Assembly: GCA_023150935.1 (NCBI GenBank)
Contig: JAKLJW010000003.1
Span: 155,524 to 219,523 of the forward strand
Source of the DNA: Candidatus Binatia bacterium
GTDB taxonomy: Bacteria > Desulfobacterota > Binatia > HRBIN30
Length of the DNA: 64,000 nucleotides
Direction: 5' to 3'
Shown here: positions 50,677-58,518 of the stretch, piece by piece
How the letters are laid out: each line of letters starts with the position of its first letter
How positions within the stretch are numbered: position 1 is the first letter of the stretch
The notes under the pieces: model-generated
What the model was told of the DNA's origin: nothing
Database searches by the model: none
The model's input: the letters and a program-made list of their open reading frames with translations, nothing else
Position numbers and translations under genes: made by a program

Positions 50677-52506
50677 ATGTACCTTCTGAAGGCTGCAGGT
50701 GTCCTGGTCGTTCTGGTCGCGTCCGTAGTATCGACGAGCTGGGCGGGTCCGCCGGTCTTCGGCGAACCCGCGGCGCTGAACAGCACGGCGCCGGCGGACG
50801 TGGGGTGGGATATATCTCCGGCACTGGCTACCGATACGAACGGCAACTGGGTCGCCACCTGGTACATCGCCAATGACGGCGATTTTGACGTCCTGGTCGC
50901 TCGGTCGAGCGACAACGGCGCCACCTGGAGCCCGACCGTCGCGCTCAATAGCAACGCCGCCGTCGACACCGAGGGCGACTCGCACCCCGACGTTGCCACG
51001 GACGGTCTGGGCAATTGGGTCGTGGTGTGGGGGTTCTACCCGCCCTGGCCCGACGACTCCGAGATCATGGTCGCCCGGTCCACGGATAACGGTGCGTCCT
51101 GGACCGCCCAGGCGTACGTCGACCCCGGGGCTCCGGGCAGCGACACCGTGGACGACTACTACCCCCACGTGACCACGGACGGTTCCGGAACCTGGTTGTC
51201 CTTCTGGCGCCACGGCGGCGGCGAGGCCGACATCTATTTCTCCCGCTCCACCGACAACGGCACCACCTGGAGCGTGCCGGCGCCGCTGCACGGGAACTTC
51301 CTCACCGACACCGGGTTGGACGATAGCCCGCGCGCCGCCGGCGACGGGAATGGAAACTGGGTTGTGGCATGGTACTCCTCCGACAACCTCGGGGGGTCCA
51401 TTCCGAACAGCGGGAACATCTTCGTCTCGCGTTCCGCCGATGACGGCGTCACCTGGAGTGCTCCAACCTACCTCAACAGCAATGCGCCGACCGATACGAC
51501 CTACGAACAAGATACGGGAGTGTCGATCGCGACGGACAAGCTCGGGCACTGGGTTGCCGCGTGGCATTCGGAGTCGACGCTCGGCGGCACCATCGGCAGC
51601 GACCCGGATATACTGGTGGCCCGTTCCACGGACAATGGCGCGACCTGGACTGCGGCGGCGCCGCTGAACACCGACGCCGCCGGCGACACCCGAGGCGATA
51701 CGACGGCAAGCGTCCTCACCGACGCCAAAGGCGGCTGGTTCGCTATCTGGAACGCCAATGGACCTCCCGGGTTAATGATTGCGCAGTCGAACGACGACGG
51801 CGCCACCTGGAGCGCTCCGGCTCCGGTCAGCGCATCGACGGTTGACGACAGCGGCTTCGAGTTCGAGAACGCCGCAGGCACCGACGGGAAGGGCAACTTC
51901 GTGCTCGCCTGGGTGTCGGACGACACTCTCGGTGGGACCATAGGTACCGACATGGACGTACTGGTCGCCGTTGGGATCGGTTGTCCCACGACACCCCTGA
52001 GCGGCTGCCGGGAAGCGACACCGGATAAGGGGGTCCTGCTGGTCAAGGACAACGACAACGACGACCGCGACATGGTGGCCTGGAGTTGGCTCAAAGGCGA
52101 CGCCACGACGGTCGGCGATCTCCTCGATCCGGTGTCGTCCGATCCATACGTGATGTGCCTTTACGACCAGCGCCTCGGATCGCCAACGCTGCTCCTGAGT
52201 ACCGGGCTCTTCGCGGGCGGCACCTGTCACGATAAGCCCTGCTGGAGGGCCACGGCGTCGGGCCGCAACTTCAGAGATCGCGACCGTTCTCAGGAAGGTG
52301 CGATGACCGCGGTTCTCAAATCGGGAATTCAGGGCAAGGCCAAAGCGCTCTTCAAGTCGAAGGGGATCGGCGTACCTACAATCGGGCTGCCGATGGTGCC
52401 GCCGGTAACGGCGCAGCTCCGCAACCGCGGCCTGTGCTTCAGCTCCACGTACACCGCGCCGTCCATCAAGAACGACGCGACCATGTTCAAGGACAAGAGC
52501 GACTGA
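50677..52506 (+). CDS. Secreted Asp-box (sialidase-like propeller) protein
   Basis: A 609-residue protein with a Sec signal (MYLLKAAGVLVVLVASVVST). Six S-x-D-x-G-x-T/S-W Asp-boxes (SSDNGATW, STDNGASW, STDNGTTW, SADDGVTW, STDNGATW, SNDDGATW) are spaced along about 65-400, as in a six-bladed BNR propeller. The last 150 residues form a separate domain with two Cys pairs (VMCLYDQRLG; GTCHDKPCWRATASG; AQLRNRGLCF). The catalytic Arg triad of true sialidases was not identified, so it is more likely a binding protein. The start at 50677 has GGGAG before it. It is not obviously in the upstream operon. Confidence 0.78.
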   Translation: MYLLKAAGVLVVLVASVVSTSWAGPPVFGEPAALNSTAPADVGWDISPALATDTNGNWVATWYIANDGDFDVLVARSSDNGATWSPTVALNSNAAVDTEGDSHPDVATDGLGNWVVVWGFYPPWPDDSEIMVARSTDNGASWTAQAYVDPGAPGSDTVDDYYPHVTTDGSGTWLSFWRHGGGEADIYFSRSTDNGTTWSVPAPLHGNFLTDTGLDDSPRAAGDGNGNWVVAWYSSDNLGGSIPNSGNIFVSRSADDGVTWSAPTYLNSNAPTDTTYEQDTGVSIATDKLGHWVAAWHSESTLGGTIGSDPDILVARSTDNGATWTAAAPLNTDAAGDTRGDTTASVLTDAKGGWFAIWNANGPPGLMIAQSNDDGATWSAPAPVSASTVDDSGFEFENAAGTDGKGNFVLAWVSDDTLGGTIGTDMDVLVAVGIGCPTTPLSGCREATPDKGVLLVKDNDNDDRDMVAWSWLKGDATTVGDLLDPVSSDPYVMCLYDQRLGSPTLLLSTGLFAGGTCHDKPCWRATASGRNFRDRDRSQEGAMTAVLKSGIQGKAKALFKSKGIGVPTIGLPMVPPVTAQLRNRGLCFSSTYTAPSIKNDATMFKDKSD

Positions 52507-52617
52507 TTCCGTATGCATGTTTCGGTAACCCTCGCGCTCGCTGACGCGCCGCGGGGTTCGCCGCACCCAGGCCGGCGCGCCCGTCGGAAAACGATTGCGA
52601 TCCTTGCGTGAGGTACG

Positions 52618-53067
52618 CTAACGAGCCCGCCTCTCCTGACACAGGAGGCACTGAGCCTCGCAACGGACCTGTTCGTCGGGATCCGTCAACCCACAGCAGA
52701 AGCAAGCGACGTCTCCGCCACCGGTGAGCCCATTGTTCACCGCGACCACAATTTCGTCGATCGTGATCCGGTCGTCGCAGGTGACTTCACCAGCCTCACA
52801 CGAGGTAGTGGGTGCATCTCCGAGCGCAACGTTAACCATCGTCAGCAAGTCATCGATCGTGACTGAACCGCTGCGATCGCAGTCACCTGCGCCGACGCAC
52901 TCGGGATCTACACTTGCGGGGATCTCGGAAGAAAACGTAGTCGATGTCGCAGTCCCCGCTGCCACCGCGGTCGCCGCACCGTAGAACGTGACGATGTGTG
53001 CTCCCGCGCTACCCGCTACGAGCAACGAAGGCGCCAGAACAACGACCGCAGGAAGCCATCTCTTCAT
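52618..53067 (-). CDS. Secreted protein with a dockerin-like calcium-binding repeat pair
   Basis: A 149-residue protein: signal peptide MKRWLPAVVVLAPSLLVAGS, about 35 residues of variable sequence, then GDCDRSGSVTIDDLLTMVNV and VTCDDRITIDEIVVAVNNGL, two EF-hand-like loops in dockerin type I spacing. A Cys-rich tail (ACFCCGLTDPDEQVRCEAQC) follows. The ATG at 53067 has AGGAGG 8 bases upstream. It is convergent with the Asp-box gene, 111 bases apart. No cohesin or cellulosome gene is seen, so the repeats probably serve calcium-dependent surface attachment. Confidence 0.75.
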   Translation of the reverse strand: MKRWLPAVVVLAPSLLVAGSAGAHIVTFYGAATAVAAGTATSTTFSSEIPASVDPECVGAGDCDRSGSVTIDDLLTMVNVALGDAPTTSCEAGEVTCDDRITIDEIVVAVNNGLTGGGDVACFCCGLTDPDEQVRCEAQCLLCQERRAR

Positions 53068-53179
53068 GAACCCTGTCCTCCTTTCGTCCGACGAACGTAC
53101 AAGGCGGGCACTCCATGGTGGCAACCGGATCCCTTATGGCCCGATCCTCTCCTCGAATCAAAGCCCGATGCCCGATAGC

Positions 53180-53201
53180 GGGCAGGCACCGGGGCCTGCC
53201 C
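53180..53201. repeat. Palindrome GGGCAGGC-N6-GCCTGCCC, dispersed type C
   Basis: A perfect 8-base stem followed by CTACGAC. Related forms are at 53248-53262 (GGGGCAAGCCCC), 53934-53950 (half element GGGCAGGCCCCTACG) and 54702-54721. 53068-53405 holds nothing else apart from this and the related palindromes. Confidence 0.6.
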
Positions 53202-53405
53202 CTACGACAACGCAACGCCGATTTCTGTCCGATGCCCGACGCCCGATAGGGGCAAGCCCCCGTCGTTGTCCCGTCCGATCCCCCCCCCCATGTCGAACGT
53301 CCGGCCGGCAATTGCCGGCGAGTGAGCATCCTTCGGTGGGGTCCGGGCTCCGTCACCGTGAACCGCGGCTTGAATAGCTATGAGTATGGGGATACCTTCG
53401 CGGCC

Positions 53406-53639
53406 ATGAGAACGGTGCAGATGACGCTGGACGAGCAACTGGTCGAGGCGGTCGATCGGGCGGCTAAGACGCTCGGCACGTCGCGATCGGCGTTTACTCG
53501 CCGCGCCCTTCAGGACGCCTTGCGGCGCCTGCACCAGCTCCAATTGGAGGAGAAGCATCGGCGCGGGTACGCGAGGCGACCGGTGCGTAGCGGTGAGTTC
53601 GACGTCTGGGAGGCAGAGCAGGCGTGGCCCGAACCATGA
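53406..53639 (+). CDS. Ribbon-helix-helix antitoxin (MazE/CopG type)
   Basis: A 77-residue protein with MRTVQMTLDEQLVEAVDRAA and GTSRSAFTRRALQDAL, a ribbon-helix-helix DNA-binding domain. The acidic and aromatic tail (GEFDVWEAEQAWPEP) is of the sort that occupies the MazF groove. Its stop overlaps the start of the MazF-like gene by ATGA. The antitoxin looks intact although the toxin is not. Confidence 0.83.
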   Translation: MRTVQMTLDEQLVEAVDRAAKTLGTSRSAFTRRALQDALRRLHQLQLEEKHRRGYARRPVRSGEFDVWEAEQAWPEP

Positions 53640-53788
53640 GGCGCGGCGAGGTGCGGTGGTATCGGTTCTCCGCGCCCGACAAGCACGGGCCGGTCGTGCG
53701 CGGGCGACTGGGGGCGCTTGTCACGACCTTGAATGCGCGCCGGCTGTCCGAAATCCGGGCCGCGCTGCTCTTTGCGCTCGGGTACTGA
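53636..53788 (+). pseudogene. MazF/PemK toxin with a large in-frame internal deletion
   Basis: The frame is only 50 residues. It starts MRRGEVRWYRFSAPDK, the normal first strand of MazF, and ends RLGALVTTL...AALLFALGY, the normal last helix. The roughly 60 residues between (the conserved Arg and Thr catalytic strands and the dimer interface) are gone with the frame kept. It is probably inactive as an RNase, although it retains the coupled ATGA start after its antitoxin. 53789-54053 has no gene. Confidence 0.72.
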
Positions 53789-54053
53789 ACGCGCCCGGTG
53801 CGGGGGGACGCCGGTGGCGGCCGCCGCACCTTTTTGGCGTCGTGCCGCCTCCGTCGCCGGGTCAATCAGGCCAAATGGGCCGAACGCGCGTTCCGCAGGT
53901 TCGTCTCGCGGTTGTCCGATCGGATACCATCCGGCGGGCAGGCCCCTACGACCACGGCGGCGCTAAGCGAGGGGCGGATAGTTGGGTGTCACGCATCGCC
54001 CCCTTTGATTCAATCGACTCGTTCGTCGAGCTTGCCCACGGCCCGCTCGCCGA

Positions 54054-54410
54054 TTACCGAGAGTGCGTCTTCCTGAGCTCGCGATACAGCTGCGACTGAG
54101 AGGCGTCGGCGGTCAGAAGATCGCACTGGTGGATCAGGGCAGCATAGACGAGGTGTATGTCGACCCAACCGATGCGTCGCAAGGGCTTCGGCAAGCGGTC
54201 GATGAAGGCGACAATCTCGTGGTGAGGTGCGATCGGCAGCATCGGGACACCGCCGAACAATACGCGAACCGGGGCGCCTGAGAGCAGCAATTCGCCCTCG
54301 ACGAACGGGTGGCCAATGGCGACACCGGCTTCCAGCGCTGCGATCACGCCCGGATGACCTTCCGACTGCTTCAGGTGGGAGACCCACGCGGACGTGTCGA
54401 CGAGCGTCAT
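54054..54410 (-). CDS. PIN-domain toxin (VapC type)
   Basis: A 118-residue PIN nuclease: D in MTLVDTSAWVSHL, E in FVEGELLLSG, D in GWVDIHLVYAAL and D in LLTADASQSQ. It overlaps the antitoxin stop by 4 bases (ATGA). All four acidic positions are present, so it is likely active. It lies between a broken MazEF locus and the nos cluster. Confidence 0.87.
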   Translation of the reverse strand: MTLVDTSAWVSHLKQSEGHPGVIAALEAGVAIGHPFVEGELLLSGAPVRVLFGGVPMLPIAPHHEIVAFIDRLPKPLRRIGWVDIHLVYAALIHQCDLLTADASQSQLYRELRKTHSR

Positions 54411-54610
54411 GAGCCCGCCGACGACAGCTTTCGCCTGGGCGGAGCCTCGATCTCTGGCATCGTTCCGGCGAGAGCGATCGCCCGCCGCCGGGCAGCCTGC
54501 TCGATGAGTGCCCTCAGTCCCTTCTCCACCAGCTCCTTCTTCTTCGAGACCGAAGTGGCCCGAACGGCCTCCTCCCAGAGATCATCGTCAACGGTGATGG
54601 TCGTCCTCAT
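54407..54610 (-). CDS. VapB-type antitoxin (ribbon-helix-helix)
   Basis: A 67-residue protein starting MRTTITVDDDLWEEAVRATS and KKKELVEKGLRALIEQAARR, the VapB/DUF2191 pattern of a ribbon-helix-helix domain, with a Pro-rich, basic tail that binds the toxin. The ATG at 54610 is chosen; one at 54619 would add only MMP. It forms a coupled operon with the PIN toxin. Confidence 0.85.
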   Translation of the reverse strand: MRTTITVDDDLWEEAVRATSVSKKKELVEKGLRALIEQAARRRAIALAGTMPEIEAPPRRKLSSAGS

Positions 54611-54701
54611 GGGCATCAAATTAGACCCGGTGAGGCATCACCTCAAGCATCGAGCCGGCGCCAGCGGCGATGGCGATGGCCGAAGGACAGCCGCGCCGGC
54701 G

Positions 54702-54721
54702 GGCAGGCACGGGGGCCTGCC
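54702..54721 (-). terminator. Hairpin directly after nosL, possible end of the nos operon
   Basis: GGCAGGC (54702-54708) and GCCTGCC (54715-54721) form a 7-base stem with a 6-base loop immediately past the nosL stop at 54722-54724. It is a member of the type C palindromes also seen near 53180. No U-run follows on the minus strand. Confidence 0.45.
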
Positions 54722-55252
54722 TTACGGCAGCCGCTCTTGAAGCTCGGCCCAGCTCACCACTGTTCCGCCGAACCGCTTCGCCACCTGCTCCGCCTCGTCG
54801 CGCGCCGCATAGGCAAGGGCAGGCTTGCCCATGACCCCGGCTCGCTCGATGCCGGCGACGAAGCTCACGCTCTGCACGGGTGCCCAGGGTCGCGCCGCCG
54901 CGTCGGTTTTCCCGGGATCGGCCCTCGGGTCGAGCGTTTCCACGAAGATCGCCGTAGGCTTGCCGTGCCCGCTCGGGTTCGACGCGTAAACGACGGCGTC
55001 GGACAGCGAGCAGAAAAAGGCGCGAGCGCCATCGCGATGAATGAGCTGCGCGCGCGGCGCGGGCTGCTGAACCACAACCATCCCGCAGGTTGCGCAGGCG
55101 GCATCGCCAATCGGGAGCGGCCCCGCCGCCGATTCCTCGCCCCCCGGATTGCTCCGCGAGCAGCCGCCGAGGATACCTGTACAAACGAGGCCGGCTACGA
55201 GGACGAAGAGATGGCGGCGAGTGAGCATCGTGCGGTGGGGTAAGAAGGTCAT
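54722..55252 (-). CDS. nosL: NosL copper chaperone lipoprotein
   Basis: A 176-residue protein. The signal peptide ends in the lipobox GILGGC, so it is anchored to a membrane facing the periplasm. The copper site CATCGMVV (C-x-x-C-G-M) is followed by NosL segments RDGARAFFCSLSDAVVYASN and FVAGIERAGVMGKPALAYA. NosL delivers Cu(I) to apo-NosZ. The ATG at 55252 overlaps the nosY stop (ATGA); Met at 55228 is an alternative. It is the last gene of the nos cluster. Confidence 0.93.
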   Translation of the reverse strand: MTFLPHRTMLTRRHLFVLVAGLVCTGILGGCSRSNPGGEESAAGPLPIGDAACATCGMVVVQQPAPRAQLIHRDGARAFFCSLSDAVVYASNPSGHGKPTAIFVETLDPRADPGKTDAAARPWAPVQSVSFVAGIERAGVMGKPALAYAARDEAEQVAKRFGGTVVSWAELQERLP

Positions 55253-56046
55253 CAGGCGGTCCTCTGGTAGCTGAGCCGTACTCCGCTGAGCGCCACGGGA
55301 ACCACGATCCATGCACCCCACAGCAGCGCGGACCCCAGGAAACCCGGGGGCGAGAGCGAGATGCCGAGCATCTCGAGCACCTGCGCTCCGGCGTAGCGCT
55401 CCATCATCTCCAGCCGGAACAGCCCCGCCGGATTCGCGATCACCAGCCAGGAGACCGTGGCGGTCGGGATCGCGCCGTCGGTGAGGACCAGGAGCCCCAG
55501 GATCCCGAGGTCGTAAAAAAAGACGAGGAGAAACCAGGTGGCGACGACGAGGCTCGCCGCCGTGAGCTGGCGGAAAGTGAGCGCGGACAGCAACACGCCG
55601 ATCGACAGAAACGCGGCGCCGAGAAGGAGCGTCGGCACGAACAGGCCGGCCAGCACCTCGCCCTGGCCGGGCGGCGAGAACGCCACGGCAACGCCGATTC
55701 CGAGTACAACAGCGGCGGCGAGTGCGCCAAGCCGGCCGAGGTACTTGGCCACGACGACCTCGGCCTTGCTCACCGGCAGCGAGAGCAGCAGCCCCAGGGT
55801 GTTGCGCTCCCGCTCCCCGACGATCGCGTCGTGCCCGAGCACCAGCGCAACGAGCGGCACCAGGAGGCTGGCGAGCGTGACCAGACTCGGCCCGGCGAGC
55901 CCCTGCGCCGTGGTCTCCGCACTCCGCGCGTAAAGGCTCACCCCGAACGCGAGCAGCGCGAAGAGCACGCTGATCACGAGCACCCAGCGATCGCGGGTCC
56001 GCTCGACGATCTCGTGGACGACCAATGCCCGGCCGACGCGATACAT
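55252..56046 (-). CDS. nosY: NosY ABC-2 membrane permease
   Basis: A 264-residue protein with six hydrophobic helices. LGHDAIVGERERNTLGLLLS and PVSKAEVVVAKYLGR are the typical first loop of the NosY/ABC-2 family (coupling helix region). With the NosF ATPase and periplasmic NosD it forms the NosDFY complex needed for copper-sulfide (CuZ) site assembly. It starts 1 base after the nosF stop and overlaps nosL. The frame to 56259 includes only non-family sequence, so 56046 (MYRVGRALVV) is the start. Confidence 0.95.
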   Translation of the reverse strand: MYRVGRALVVHEIVERTRDRWVLVISVLFALLAFGVSLYARSAETTAQGLAGPSLVTLASLLVPLVALVLGHDAIVGERERNTLGLLLSLPVSKAEVVVAKYLGRLGALAAAVVLGIGVAVAFSPPGQGEVLAGLFVPTLLLGAAFLSIGVLLSALTFRQLTAASLVVATWFLLVFFYDLGILGLLVLTDGAIPTATVSWLVIANPAGLFRLEMMERYAGAQVLEMLGISLSPPGFLGSALLWGAWIVVPVALSGVRLSYQRTA

Positions 56047-56047
56047 G

Positions 56048-56968
56048 CTACGCACCCCCTTCGAGCAGGCGCTCGTAGACTTGCTCGAGGCCAGGCTCCT
56101 CGACGCGCAGCCCCTCGATGAGCGTTCGATCGGCGTCGCGCCGGTCGAGAAGCGCGAGCAGCAATGCCGGCTCCACCTCCGCCCGGAGGAGGCCGTCCGC
56201 GTACGCAATGCTACCCGGCGCCGCCACCGGCTCGATGCTGGCCGCGAACGCCGCCGCATCGGCGCCGTCCCGCGCGAACTTGAAGGTGACTCGAATCGGG
56301 AGCGCGACCGCCTGACGCAGTTCCGCGGGCGGTGCGTCGGCGATCACTCTACCCGACTTGAGAACGACGATCCGGTCGACTCGCCGCTCCATGAGTCCGA
56401 GATCGTGCGTGGCGATGAGAACGAGCCGCCCCGCCTCGCGCCATTCGTCGAGGATGGACCCGAACACCGCGAGACCCTCCTGATCGAGGCCGCCGGTCGG
56501 CTCGTCGAGGATCAGCAGCTCCGGAATCGAGAGAATCGCCACGGCCAACCCGAGCCTCTGCCGCATGCCCCGAGAGTAACCGCGTACGGCGCGCCTTGCA
56601 GCGTCGCCCAGTCCCACCCTTGCGAGAACCTCGTCCACCCGCGCTCGCGGCACACCGCGGGCCCGGGCGAAGAAGAGAAGCACCTGTCGCCCGGTCAGCG
56701 CCTCGGCGAAGGCGACAGCCTCCGGCAGGTAGCCGAGCCGCTCTTTGAAGGCAGCAGTCACGCCGGGCTGATCCGTCCCATCGACGCAGAGCGTTCCCCG
56801 ATCGGCGCGCACGAGCCCGAGAAGCACGCCGATGAGCGTGCTCTTGCCGGCGCCATTTGGCCCCGCGAGGATCAACGCCTCGCCTCCGCGCAGCGCGAAG
56901 CTCGCGCCGCGGAGCGCTTTCACGGCGCCAAAGCTCACGGAAACATCGCGCAGCGCAAGCGATCTCAT
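56048..56968 (-). CDS. nosF: NosF ABC transporter ATPase
   Basis: A 306-residue ATP-binding subunit: Walker A ILAGPNGAGKSTLIGVLLGL (about 31-50), Q-loop LPEAVAFAEALTG, signature YSRGMRQRLGLAVAIL (Y-S-R-G-M-x-Q-R, close to LSGGQ variants of NosF), Walker B LLILDEPTGGLDQ and H-loop IATHDL. About 90 further residues form a C-terminal domain. The ATG at 56968 overlaps the nosD stop (ATGA). It powers NosDFY in maturation of nitrous oxide reductase. Confidence 0.95.
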   Translation of the reverse strand: MRSLALRDVSVSFGAVKALRGASFALRGGEALILAGPNGAGKSTLIGVLLGLVRADRGTLCVDGTDQPGVTAAFKERLGYLPEAVAFAEALTGRQVLLFFARARGVPRARVDEVLARVGLGDAARRAVRGYSRGMRQRLGLAVAILSIPELLILDEPTGGLDQEGLAVFGSILDEWREAGRLVLIATHDLGLMERRVDRIVVLKSGRVIADAPPAELRQAVALPIRVTFKFARDGADAAAFAASIEPVAAPGSIAYADGLLRAEVEPALLLALLDRRDADRTLIEGLRVEEPGLEQVYERLLEGGA

Positions 56969-58272
56969 GTCTGGTCCGGTCTCACGGCCGGGTGCCGGTC
57001 GATGACCGTGGGCGTTCGGAAGATGGGCAGAGCCTCCTCCATGTGACTCAGGAGCTCGAGTGCCGGGCTTCTCAAGAGTAGCGCCGCAGCCGGGTACTGG
57101 TGGATGACCCGTGTCGTGAAGCTGTCGACCCGATAGGGCCGATCTCCGACTCCATCTCCATCCTGGTCCCAACCGACATAGTCGCTCCAGTAGTTGCCCC
57201 GCCCGTCCGCGGCAATGGCGAGATCCGAAGTTCCACTGTAGAGCACCTGCGTTGCGTTCCCGACGAACGCGTTGCCGGAGATCCGGTTGTCCACGGTTCC
57301 CGCCCAAATCTTCATCCCAACGCGATTGCGCACGAGTCGGTTGCCGGCGATCGTGTTCGAGGTGCTCGAGTAGAAGAACATCCCCTCGGCGTTGTCTTCG
57401 AGCAGGTTCGCCGAAATGTCGCAGTGCTGAACGTCGCGGAAGAGGATTCCCTTCTCGCTGTTGCGAGTCGCGACGTTCTGCTTCACCGTGAGCCCGCGGC
57501 TCTGCATGAGCGCGTAGCCGGTCAGCGCTCCGGTGACGACGTTGCCGATCAGTGCGTTGTCGTGAGCGTACATGTAATGGACGCCATAGCGCGTATCGAT
57601 CAGGCGATTCTCGCGGATGAGCACGGCCCCGCTCATGAAGATGTAGATGCCATCCGCGCCGTTACGGACCAAGTTCCCGCTGACCAGCGTTTCCCGGGTC
57701 GCGTACAGATGGATCCCGTTGCCGCGCTCGACGCGGCTGCCCGTCGTCGAGCCGAAGATCCGGTTGTCGACGATCTGCACGCCGCTGGCCTGGGAAACCC
57801 AGATGCCGTAGCCGCACTCCGAAAGTCGCGTTCCGCGGACGCGGGCCCCCGTGGCTCCTCGCTCGATGAAGACACAGGCGTCCATGGTCCCGGTCTCCTT
57901 ACCGCTGTTGGTCACCTCGACGCCGTCGAGAGCCGCCCGCGGTCCGGCGAGCGTGACCGCCCGGCCTTTGCCGCCGCCGTCGATCACTCCGCCTCTGCCG
58001 GCAAGCGTCACTCCCTCGCCCACGACGAGCGGACCGCTCCAGGTGCCCGGTGGCACCTCGACGACATCTCCCGGCCTGGCCTCGGCAACGAGCGCGGCGA
58101 GCGCGGGGCCATCAACGGCGGGGCGAAGCGTTGCCGCGTTCGCGCCGAGCGCGGCGGCGACCATCAGCGCCAGGGCTCCGGCGCCGGCGAGCCACCGACG
58201 CACGCCGGAGCGATGGGCATCGACGGCTTTGCGCGGTTTGCGGCTGACTGACTGCCGCACGCCCCTCGCCAT
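56965..58272 (-). CDS. nosD: NosD periplasmic copper-site assembly protein
   Basis: A 435-residue right-handed parallel beta-helix protein. An Arg-rich N-terminus and hydrophobic helix (AGAGALALMVAAALGANAA) form the export signal. Coils of about 22-24 residues follow, such as GIHLYATRETLVSGNLVRNG, GIYIFMSGAVLIRENRLIDT and GMFFYSSTSNTIAGNRLVRN, then GNYWSDYVGWDQDGDGVGD, which is the NosD signature. The ATG at 58272 follows GGGGAGGAG by 7 bases. It is the first gene of the nosDFYL run. A large inverted repeat separates it from nosR. Confidence 0.95.
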   Translation of the reverse strand: MARGVRQSVSRKPRKAVDAHRSGVRRWLAGAGALALMVAAALGANAATLRPAVDGPALAALVAEARPGDVVEVPPGTWSGPLVVGEGVTLAGRGGVIDGGGKGRAVTLAGPRAALDGVEVTNSGKETGTMDACVFIERGATGARVRGTRLSECGYGIWVSQASGVQIVDNRIFGSTTGSRVERGNGIHLYATRETLVSGNLVRNGADGIYIFMSGAVLIRENRLIDTRYGVHYMYAHDNALIGNVVTGALTGYALMQSRGLTVKQNVATRNSEKGILFRDVQHCDISANLLEDNAEGMFFYSSTSNTIAGNRLVRNRVGMKIWAGTVDNRISGNAFVGNATQVLYSGTSDLAIAADGRGNYWSDYVGWDQDGDGVGDRPYRVDSFTTRVIHQYPAAALLLRSPALELLSHMEEALPIFRTPTVIDRHPAVRPDQT

Positions 58273-58318
58273 GGTGCCACTCCTCCCCTGAGCGCTCATA
58301 GTTCGTCAACTCCGCCGT

Positions 58319-58500
58319 GCCTCGATACGCGCCTGAATCATTCGACACGCCGATCGAGAAGACATCGGCTGCTCAGGGTGGTCGGATTGTTCCGATGGCG
58401 CTACTCGGCAGGAACGGAAACGGTATCTCGTCCGGAAACATTCCCGTTCGCCCCGAGTAGGGCCCATCATTTCAGGGCCCGTATCGAGGGGTCGCGTCAG
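58319..58500. repeat. Large cruciform repeat B, copy 3 (arms rearranged), inside the nos cluster
   Basis: The left part (CCTCGATACGCG ... GGCGCTACTCGGCAGGAACGG) resembles the right arm of copies 1 and 2. The right part (CCGTTCGCCCCGAGTAG at 58444-58460, then GGGCCCGTATCGAGGGG) resembles their left arm. It lies between the nosR stop (58519) and the nosD start (58272), so the cluster may be transcribed as two units or read through a strong structure. Confidence 0.7.
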
Positions 58501-58518
58501 GACCATGAATAATCCGCC

